Shown: piece by piece, positions 9,851 to 19,006 of the stretch
Layout of the letters: each line of letters starts with the position of its first letter
Position numbering within the stretch: the stretch's first letter is position 1
Made by a program: the position numbers and the translations under genes
DNA from: Cyclina sinensis
Lineage: Eukaryota > Mollusca > Bivalvia > Venerida > Veneridae
DNA length: 64,000 nucleotides
Direction of reading: 5' to 3'
NCBI GenBank assembly: GCA_012932295.1
Contig: JAAONU010000016.1
Coordinates: forward strand, 17,079,530 to 17,143,529
The notes under the pieces: generated by a model
Databases searched by the model: none
Seen by the model: only the letters and a program-made list of their open reading frames with translations
What the model was told of the DNA's origin: nothing

Positions 9851-12150
9851 TAGCTCACCTGTCACGTAGTGACAGAGTGAGCTTTTCTGATCACCTTTTG
9901 TCCGTCGTCCGTCCGTCTGTCCGTCCGTTAACAATTGGTTTGTTAACACTCTAGTGGTCACATTTTTGCCTCAATTGTCATGAAACTTGATCAGGATGTT
10001 TGTCTCATTAATATCTCGGACGAGTTCGAACATAGGTTATCAGGGTTGGAAAACTAGGTCACAGAGCCCAAATATAGAAAAACCTTGTTAACACTCTAGA
10101 GGCTACTTTTTCAGTCCAGATATCCTGGAAATTTGTCAGAAATGTTTTAATGATGATTTCTAGCTCAAGTTTAAATATGGGTCATCTGGGTTCAAAAACT
10201 AGGTCACAGAGCCCAAACATAGAAAAATCTTGTTAACACTCTAGAGGTTACATTTTCTGCCCAAATAATTGTGAAATTTGTCAGAAAGGTTGCTTTGATG
10301 ATTTCTAGGTCAAGTTCAAATATAGGTCATCTGGGGTCAAAAACAAGGTCACAGAGCCCAAATATTGAAAAACCTTGTTATCACTGTAGAGGTAACATTT
10401 TTAGACCAAATAATCTGGAAATCTGTCAGGAAGGTTGCTTCTATGATTTCTAGCTCAAGTTCAAATATGGGTCATCTTGGTTCAAAAACTAGGTCACAGA
10501 GTCCAAAAATAGAAAAATCTTGTTAACACTCTAGAGGTTACATTTTCAGCCCAAATTATCTGGAAATTTGTCAGAAAGGTTGCTTCAAAGATAGCTAGCA
10601 CATGTTCAAATATGGGTCATCAGGGTTCAAAAACTAGGTCACAGAGCCCAAAAATAGAAAAATCTTGTTAACACTCTAGAGGTTACATTTTCAGCCCAAA
10701 TAATCTGGAAATTTGTCAGAAATGTTTTAATTATGATTTCTAGCTCAAGTTTAAATATGGGTCATCTGGGTTCAAAAACTAGGTCACGGAGTCCAAACAT
10801 AGAAAAATCTTGTTAACACTCTAGAGGTTACATTTTCAGCCCAAATAATCTGGAAATTTGTCAGAAAGGTTGCTTTGATGATTTCTAGGTCAAGTCCAAA
10901 TATAGGTCATCTGGGGTCAAAAACAAGGTCACAGAGCCCAAATATTGAAAAACCTTGTTAACACTCTAGAGGTAACATTTTTAGACCAAATAATCTGGTA
11001 ATCTGTCAGGAAGGTTGGTTCTATGATTTCTAGGTCAAGTTCAAATATGGGTCATCTTGGTTCAAAAACTAGGTCACAGAGTCCAAAAATAGAAAAATCT
11101 TGTTAACACTCTAGAGTTAACATTTTGAGCCCAAGTTATCTGGAAATTTGTCAGAATGGTTGCTTCAAAGATTTCTAGCACAAGTTCAAATATGGGTCTT
11201 CTGGGTTCAAAAACTAGGTCACAGAGCCCAAAAATAGAAAAATCTTGTTAACACTCTAGAGGTCACATTTTCAGCCCAAATATTCTGGAAATTTGTCAGA
11301 AAAATTGCCTTGAGGATTTCTAGATTAAGTTCAAGTATAAGTATGGGTCATCTGGGGTCAAAAACTAGGTCACAGAGTCCAAATATGGAAAAACCTTGTT
11401 GATATTCTAAAGGTAGCATTTTCATTCCTAATAACCTGGAAATTTGTCAGAAAGATTCTATGGATGATTTCTAGCTCAGTTTTGAATATAGGTTCTCTGG
11501 GGTCAAAAACTAGGTCACAGAGCCCGAAAGTAGAAAAACCTTGTAAAAGCTCTAGAGGTTACATTTTTAGTCCAAATGTCCTTGAAATTTGTCAGAAAGG
11601 TTGTTTCAATGATTTCTAGCTCAGATTTGGATATGGGTCATCTTGGATCAAAAACTAGGTCACATGGTACAAATATGTAAAAAACTTTTAAACACTCCAG
11701 AGGTTACATTTCAGTCCAAATATCCTGGAAATTTGTCAGACAGGTTGTTTTGATGATTTCTAGCTCAAGTTGGAGTATGGGTCATCTTGGGTCAAAAACT
11801 AGGTCACAGAGCCCAAATATGGAAAAACTTTGTAAACACTCTAGAGGCTACATTTTAAGTCCAAATGTCCTGGAAATTTGTCAGATAGGTTGTTTTGATG
11901 ATTTGTAGCTGGATATGGGTTATCTGGGGTCAAAAACTAGGTCACAGACCTAAATATCGAGAAACCTTGTTAACACTCTAGATGCTACTTTTTCAGTCCA
12001 AATATCCTGGAAATTTAGAGATTGTTTCAATAATTTCTAGGTCAAGTTCAAATATGGGTCATCTGGGGTCAATTAACCAGGTCCATAGCAACTTTGTTAA
12101 AAGCAGTCATACTCAGGTGAGCGATCCAGGGCCATCATGGCCCTCTTGTT
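9851..12150 (+). mobile_element. Complete hairpin element (AGCTCACCTG family), long copy with about 15 core units
   Basis: It has the same 5' end and CCGTC tract as the copy at 3471, and the same 3' end (CTCAGGTGAGCGATCCAGGG, hairpin, TCTTGTT). The core anchor before TAGGTCAC or AAGGTCAC recurs at 10054, 10199, 10344, 10489, 10634, 10779, 10924, 11069 and 11214 at exactly 145 bp, then at 11365, 11510, 11655, 11799 and 11937 (138-151 bp). Units at 10199-10634 and 10779-11214 are more alike in register than neighbours are, indicating a four-unit (580-bp) duplication. There is no protein-coding capacity. Confidence 0.85.
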
Positions 12151-12224
12151 TGTCTGATCTCTTTTCCACAGGCATATTCAATTATACCAGTTTCTGTACA
12201 TCCATCTGTCATGAACTTTTTTTT

Positions 12225-15200
12225 TAGCTCACCTGAGCACAAAGTGCTCAGGGTGAGCTTTTCTGATCAGTCTTCGTCTGTCGTCCGTCCGTCAGTCTGT
12301 CCGTCCGACGTCAACTTTTCATTCAAATGACATCTCCTCTGAAACCAAAGGGCCAAATTAAATGAAACTTGCCTGGGATGTTCCTTGCATGAAGCTCTAC
12401 CAAAGTTGTTCAAAGAATTCAATTCCATCAAGAACTCTGGTTGCTATGGCAACTTAAAGGAAAAACTTTGAAAATCTTCTTGTCTGAAACCACAAGGCCT
12501 AGAGCTTAGATATTTGGCATTTAGCACCCTCTAATGGAACTCTACAAAAATTGTTCAAATTATTTCCCTGGGGTCAAAATTGGTCCCGCCCCAGGGGTCA
12601 CTTCATTTTACATAGACTTATATAGGAAATCTTTAAAAATCTTCTTCTCAGAAACCACAATGCCTACAGCTTAGATATTTGGTATGTAGCATTGTCTAGT
12701 AGATGTCTACCAAGTTTGTTCAAATTATGTCCCCTGTTTCAAAATTGGCCATGCCCCAGGGTTCTCTTGGTTTAAATACATGTAGTTATATAGGAAAAAC
12801 ATGAAAAAACATTTTTCTCCAAAACTAATAGGTGTGGACCTTAGATATTTGGTGTGAAGTATTGTGTAGAGAACCTTTACCAGTATCTTTTATATGTTGG
12901 CCCTGGGGTCAAAATTGGCCCCGCCGCGGGGGCCTTTAATATGTAAAGAAGGAAATCTTTAAAAATCTTCTTCCCTTAAACCACAATGCCTACAGCTTTG
13001 ATATTTGGTATGTGGCAATGTCTAGTGGATGTCTACTAAGTTATGTTCCCTGGGTCAAAATTGGCCATGCCCCAGGGTTCTCTTGGTTTACATATAGTTA
13101 TATAGGAAAAACATTAAAAGTCATTTTTCTCCGAAACTAATAGGACTAGACCTTAGATATTTTGTGTGGAGTATTGTGTAGAGAACCTTTACCAGTATTG
13201 TTTATATGTTGGCCCTGGGGTCAAAATTGGCCCCACCCCAGGGGGCCCTTAATATGTAAAAAAGGCAATCTTTAAAAACCTTCTTACTGGAAACCTCAAT
13301 GCCTACAGCTTAGATATTTGGTATGTAGCATTGTCTAGTGGATGTCTACCATGTTTGTTCAAATTATGTTCCGTGGGTCAAAATTTGCCACGCCCAAGGG
13401 TTCTCTTGGTTTAATAGATTTATAAAGGAAAAACACGAAAAATAATTTTTCTCCAAAACAAATAGGTGTGGACCTTAGATATTTGGTGTTGAGCATTGTG
13501 TAAAGAACCTTTACCAATATTGTTTAAATGTTGGCCCTGGGGTCAAAATTGGCCCCACCCCAGGGGGCCCTTAATATGTAAAAAAGGAAATCTTTAAAAA
13601 TCTTCTTGTCTGAAACCACAACGCCTAGAATTTTAAAATTTGGCATGAAGCAAGCTTTATCAAGCTTTTTCAAATTATTAGATTAGGTTAAAGGTCACGG
13701 AGGCTTAAAATAGATTTATCTACTGTACCTTATAGAGCCTTCATTTATAGACCAGTATCTTTGATATTCAATATATAATATATAATGAAACTTGCCTGGG
13801 ATGTTCCTTGCATGAAGCTCTGCCAAGATTATTCAGACGGTTCTAGTCCATTGCATTTCTTGGTCACTGGAGCTAAAAATAGACTTTAAAAGTTGGTTCT
13901 TTAAAAATCTTTTCTCTAAAACCTCAAGGCCTGGAGCTTAGATATTTAGTATGAAGCATGATCTAGTGGACCTCTACCAATTTTGTTCAAATTATGACCC
14001 TTGGGTCAAAACTGACCCCACCCCATTGTCTAGTGAATCTCCACTGAGTTTGTTCAAATCATAGCCACTAAGTCAAAATAGGCCCTGCCCCAGTGGTCAC
14101 TTGTTTACATAGATGGGAAAATTAAAAAAAAAATCACATCAAAAACCAAAAGGCATAGAGTTTACATATTTGGTGTGTAGCATTGTCTAGAGGACCTCTA
14201 CCAAGTTTGTTCAAATCATGGCCCCTGGGTCAAAAGTGGCCTGGCCCCAGTGGTCACATTTTTTATGTAAAATTATGTAGGAGAAACTTTAAAAATCTTC
14301 ATGTCGGAAACCACAATGTCTGAAGTTTAGATATTTGGTGTGCAGCATTGTCTAGAGGACCTCTACCAAGTTTGTTCAGATCATTACCCTGGGGTAAAAA
14401 AAAGACAGTGGTCACATGTTTTACATAGAGTTATATAGGAAAAGATTTATAAAATCTTCTTGTCAGAAAGCAAAAGATGTACAGCTTAGATATTTGATAT
14501 GTAGCATTGTCTAAAGGACCTATACCAGGTTTGTTCTAATCATGACCCTGGGGTCAAAACTGGCCCCACCCAGGGGTCATTTGATTTTACATAAAGACGT
14601 ATATAGGGAAAACTTAAAAATTTGCTGCTCTGAAACACCAAGGGCTAGACCTTCAATTTTTCATTGTTATTTGTCCCCCAACCCCACCTTTCTGGTATAT
14701 TGTTATTGTTCTGTCCATGGGTGTTTGTTCGTCTGTCTGTCTGTCTGTCACACTTCATTTCTGTTCAATAACTTGAGTACCAGTTGATCCAGAGCCTTCA
14801 AACTTCACAGGGTTATTGCCCTCATTGAGTAGAAAAAAAACCCCTGCATTTTGTCTTTTTGGGGTTATAGCTGAAAGGTGAAGGTCTGAGGAACCTCTAG
14901 AGTGAAAACTGTTTCCACTCAATAAGAAGAGTACCATTTCACCAAGAGCCTTCAAACTTCATAGGATGATTGTTCTTACTCATTAAAAAAAAACATACTG
15001 TTTTTGGAATTAGTAGGTCAAAAGTCAAGGTCACTGGGACCTGTAGAGTGAAAACTATTTCTGCTCAGCAACTTGAGTACCATTACACCCAGAACCTTCA
15101 AACTTCATAGGGTAAACTTTATAGGATGATTGCTTTTACTAAACAGAATAACCATATTGCTTTTGGAATTAATAGGTCCAAGGTCAAGGTCACAGGGACC

Positions 15201-15645
15201 TGTAGAGTGGAAAGTATTTCTGCTGAGTAATTGTAGTACCATTACACCCAGAGCCTTCAAACTTTATAGGGTAATTGTATTAGAAGAACTCTATTGTCTT
15301 TAGGGTCCATAGGTCAAAGGTCAAGTTCACAGGAACCTCTAGTGTGAAAACTGTTTTTGCTCAGTAACTGGAGTACCATTTTACCCAGAGTCTTTAAACT
15401 TCATAGGATGACTGCCCTTACTCATTAAAAGAACCCTATCATTTTTGGGATTAGTAGGTCAAAAGTAAAAGTCACAGGGACCTGTAGTGTGAAAACTATT
15501 TCTGCTCAGCAACTCGAGTACCATTGCACCCAGAACGTTCAAACTTCTTAGGGTAATAATATTAGAAGAACCCTATTGTTTTTGGGGTCCATAGGTCAAC
15601 GGACAAGTTCACAGGGACTTGTAGAGTAAAACTATTTCTGCCGTC
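12225..15645 (+). mobile_element. AGCTCACCTG-family element, composite tandem core, 3'-truncated
   Basis: The 5' hairpin TAGCTCACCTGAGCACAAAG pairs with TGCTCAGGGTGAGC and is followed by a CCGTCCGTC tract. The body has three core zones. 12.58-13.68 kb alternates two half-units of about 155 bp ('TGTAGCATTGTCTAG' and 'ACCTTTACCAGTATTG'). 13.85-14.6 kb is a related unit with 'GGACCTCTACCAAGTTTG'. 14.73-15.64 kb holds units of about 148 bp anchored on GAGTACCATT (14775, 14929, 15075, 15233, 15371, 15516). The AGGTGAGC plus hairpin terminus seen at 43636 in a copy of the same family is missing, so this copy is cut off near 15645. Confidence 0.75.
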
Positions 15646-15989
15646 ATTGCCTTCTGGATTATATTGGGATGGAGAGGTACTTGCTCGTCCCCCTCCACAG
15701 GGATTTCCTCTCCCCCAAAAATTATTTCATTCAACATTTTTTGCAGTCAGGATATTTTTGTTTTCTCAACAGTTTAAAATCTTTTAAAATGGCCCCATTT
15801 CAAACAAATAAACAGACAAGCGTTGGTGTCACAGTGCTGTTGTTCCTGTAATGAATAAGTTTCATAGAACCTGTGTGTATTTAAATCTAAAAAAAAGGAT
15901 TTACCAAAAATTAATTTTGGACAGTTATTTTCCAAATATGGTCCAACTTTAAAAAGAAAGTAAAGTAAAATTTGTTATTCTTCTTAATT
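15646..15989. other. Unassigned DNA before the LINE
   Basis: No gene or repeat boundary is visible. A 60-codon open frame at 15669-15851 has no recognisable features. Confidence 0.4.
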
Positions 15990-17350
15990 GTATTGCAGGT
16001 ATGGTCAGTGGATCGTACATTGTTGTTTATAGTCTTAATACCAGGAACATTTGTGTCTGACCATTGTATTATCAAATCTGTCCTTAATGTTCAAAAAGAA
16101 TGTATGGCTAGTAAAACTATGGAATTTCGTAATTTGAAACAAATTGATCAGGAGGACTTTTCAACTGATCTTTCCAATATTGTGGTAGAAAGTGACGATG
16201 TAAATTCTTATGTGAACCAGTTTGAGATGGAACTGGAGTCAGTTCTTGATAAACATGCTCCTTTATTACAAAAAACTGTGATCTGTCGAGCACCATGGTT
16301 TAGTGTTGATTTACTTCAAAGTAAAAGGTTATTACGTAAAGCTGAACAATTATGGAGAAGATACAAACAACCTCATCAGCTTGAAACATTAAAACAGTTA
16401 CGTTTGAAATATCACTATGAAATCATGAAAGAAAAACGAAGTGTTCTTAGTGACCTCATTAAATCAGTAGATTGTATAACGTACCTAGGAGCATTTTTAG
16501 ATGAAAATCTCAATTTTAAAAATCATATCAAAAGGAAATGTCAAACAGCTATGTTCAATTACCTTAAAATAAGAAATATCAGAAAATACCAACTAATGAT
16601 GCTACTGAAATTCTTGTTCAATCTCTCGTTATTTCACATCTAGATTATTGCAATGCAGTTCTTTTTGGTATTTCTCAATGTGATTTGCGCAAATGCAAAG
16701 GATACAAAACATGTGTGCTAAACTTGTTTTAAGACTCAGAAAATATGATAGTTCTAAACAAACACTTTTTCAGTTGCATGGGCTTCCTGTGAAGGCAAGA
16801 ATTGAATTTAAGGTCTTGAATGTTATGTATAATTGTTCAAAGGGCCAAGCTCCAGCTTACCTTACTGAATTAGTATCAGAACAAGTTTCCAGACGTAGGT
16901 TACGATCATCTGATCATACATGTATATCTGGTTGCTACAAAGTACCTTTCAATAAATGTAAAACATTTGGTGATCGAGGATTCAGAACTGTAGGACCAAA
17001 GTTACGGAATAAATTACCTATTTACTTAAAAAACTCTGAAACAGGAGACACTTTTAAGAAAAATCTGAAGACACTGTTTTTTAGAAATTTTGAATCATGG
17101 ACAATGTGTTATGAAATAGTTGTGATGCCTTAAGGGACACAGTATGATGAAGACAGTCTGTGTATATATGTATACGAAAAATTTGTATTATTGATCTTGT
17201 TTGATACTTCATTTATAGTTTATGATACATGATATATTTTCATGATTGGTTTTAACCTGTCTGTATGTGACTTTAAACTATTTGATAGTTCTATTTTTGT
17301 ACAATGCCAGTGAAAATACTATGTGTTAAATTAGGCTTTTAATCAAATAA
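15990..17350 (+). pseudogene. Internally deleted, frameshifted LINE (endonuclease end joined to RT C-terminus)
   Basis: The plus-strand frame from about 16010 begins with the end of an apurinic-type endonuclease (motif G-T-F-V-S-D-H-C, near 16045-16065). The lysine/arginine-rich linker follows, up to about 16465. It then jumps directly to sequence typical of the late RT region (Y-L-G-A-F-L-D, 16480-16500), so the RT palm, with its catalytic YADD-type motif, is absent. Two frameshifts follow, one near 16590 and one near 16695. The last frame (16693-17133) carries the usual C-terminal pattern L-H-G-L-P-V-K-A-R-I-E and, further on, F-G-D-R-G-F and a W/R-N-x-L-P-like N-K-L-P. A polyadenylation-like AATAAA lies at 17346-17351. 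It is not autonomous. The clade looks CR1/L2-like but is uncertain. Confidence 0.8.
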
Positions 17351-18304
17351 AACAGTTCCAGTTTCAATATATAAAATGCAAGATGCAGAAAGAATTTTTT
17401 CACTGTATTTTGTAATATCAGATCTGATCTTTTTGGCCAACAATTTTTCAGAATCAAAATTGTCAGACATGATTTTTTCTTTCTTTTACTACCGCTTGAG
17501 AAACTGATTAGAGGTTATACTGTTAGGTAAAGAACGAGACTCATTGGTACACCTGTCAAACATCAATTAAAGCGCCGACCAATGTGTTTCTTTCAAACTC
17601 CACCTTTTACCTGTCAGTAGTGTCATTCTAGTGTTATTCTGTGTTCTAAATGGAAAAGCAGTTAGGAAAAAAAATTGAATGAAGATTTACGATAGCTACG
17701 CAGCAACAGTTACGACACAGCAACTTTTGCGCCGCCCAGGCACATTTTTCTGGCAGTAAAGTGACAGTTTAAGCTACTGAAATAAACATCGTAACATCAC
17801 TCTTTATTGTATTCCAAATACGTGAAACTCTAATCAGTTTTGCAAGAAGTTGTATGTAGCCTGCATTCATTTTCAATTAGATTTTCTCCGATGGTATGGT
17901 CACACACTTGCATTTCATTTAATAATGGTAACAAGCACATGCATTTAATAAGATTGCAAGGTCTTTTGTTCTGATCACCTTAAAGGAGATAATTATTAAG
18001 TGTGCATGGTAATTTTGTTGTAGTGTTTTCTGTTTACTCACCAGTAATCATTAATTAGAGAGGTCAGTGAATAGATGTTTAATATTTTTCAAGTAATTGA
18101 TTTCTTGCAGGTAAAATTATTTCACTTATGAATTTTAGTACTATAAAGGAATCATGAATTTTTTCCATTTTGGGGCATGAGAAGGTTACACTGTTCTAGT
18201 ACTATCTGTTTTGCTTATTAAAAAACTTGGGCAAGACAGACTTTTAGGAGACTAGTTATTGTTAAATTAGCTGATCTGATTTTTTGTTTTTTCTTCTACT
18301 TTCA
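17351..18304. other. Unassigned DNA, probably intronic
   Basis: No coding signal is seen. The right end is a long pyrimidine-rich tract (18276-18302) ending in TTTCAG, which makes most of this interval look like the last part of an intron upstream of the exon at 18305. Confidence 0.45.
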
Positions 18305-18772
18305 GATGAGGTGGAACGGGAGGTTTTCAGAGAGCCACAAGCCAGTGGTGAGGAGGTCGAAGTAAGGCCGGTTGGTGAAGTTGACCTGTCTTTGGATGAG
18401 TCACTTTTAGCTGACCAGGGGCTTGGTCCACAGGTAGACATGGAGGCAGTCCCAGAGGACACGCCCGTCTCTGATGTCGCAGGTATTGGGTTTGATGTTC
18501 CTCAGGAGTTTGTTCTCCACCCTGAGGAGATCCAGGTGGGTCCTATACCCAAGGAGGGTCTGTTAGTTACAGAGGTGGAACTGGCTCTGCCAGTGCTACC
18601 TGAGGTTACCCTAGGGAAAACCAGAGAGAGGGATTCTCTGGGAGGGGAGGTTGGATTGGTTACTGTAAGTGATGGCCATGTAGGTCAGTCTGTTGGTCTT
18701 CGTCGTTCCCGTAGGAATCCTCGACCTCCTTCTAGGTTGCAAGTAAAGTGGGGGACCCAGTCCTATGATTAG
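18305..18772 (+). CDS. Terminal coding exon with Ty3/Gypsy-polyprotein-like C-terminus
   Basis: A strong acceptor (TTTTTCTTCTACTTTCAG) ends at about 18305. About 155 open codons follow, starting DEVEREVFREPQ and ending at TGA-free TAG, 18770-18772. The protein is acidic and proline-rich, with many E, V and P. It closes with a basic patch L-R-R-S-R-R-N-P-R-P-P-S-R-L about 20 residues before the stop. Such R-R-S-x-R-x-R-x-P-P-x-R-L patches are typical at the very end of Gypsy-type pol proteins. Codons are GC-richer than all surrounding DNA, as expected for real or recent coding sequence. The splice acceptor argues for a host or domesticated gene, whereas an intact retroelement would have no intron here. 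No long terminal repeat was recognised. An in-frame ATG at 18284 lies inside the pyrimidine tract and is unlikely to be the start. Confidence 0.6.
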   Translation, partial: DEVEREVFREPQASGEEVEVRPVGEVDLSLDESLLADQGLGPQVDMEAVPEDTPVSDVAGIGFDVPQEFVLHPEEIQVGPIPKEGLLVTEVELALPVLPEVTLGKTRERDSLGGEVGLVTVSDGHVGQSVGLRRSRRNPRPPSRLQVKWGTQSYD

Positions 18773-18855
18773 TCCAAGCCCCCACCGCCTTGTATATTGT
18801 AAGCTGTAGTTAGTGTTAGCATTTTAGTTTAGTTAGAGTTAGTTAGTTAGTTAAG

Positions 18856-18907
<52 letters not shown>
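18773..18907 (+). other. 3' UTR-like segment ending in a 49-base poly(A) run
   Basis: After the stop come about 50 bases of ordinary sequence. These run into AGTTAGAGTTAGTTAGTTAG (18831-18850), a TATAAA-like hexamer and then an uninterrupted A run at 18859-18907. The GTTA motif is the same as that of the satellite that follows. The A run could be a captured poly(A) tail, or an expanded version of the A-stretch present once per satellite subunit. Confidence 0.6.
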
Positions 18908-18908
<1 letters not shown>

Positions 18909-19006
18909 AACTTGGTGGTGGGTTGTTTGTGGTGGTGGGTTAGTTGTGGTGGTGGGTTGTTTATGGTGGCGGGTTGTTTGTGGTGGTGGGTTGTTAGTGG
19001 TGGTGG

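Noticed and set aside
14730..14760. TCTGTCTGTC tract as an independent microsatellite of interest
   Set aside because: Similar tracts follow most of the 5' hairpins here and belong to the element plan.
18262..18462. 66-codon minus-strand serine/threonine-rich frame
   Set aside because: It is the antisense shadow of the acidic plus-strand exon at 18305-18772.
18859..18907. Processed-pseudogene poly(A) tail for the exon at 18305
   Set aside because: A genuine-looking splice acceptor precedes the exon, which a retrocopy should lack. The A run may instead be an expanded satellite A-stretch. The question is kept open under findings rather than annotated as a retrocopy.
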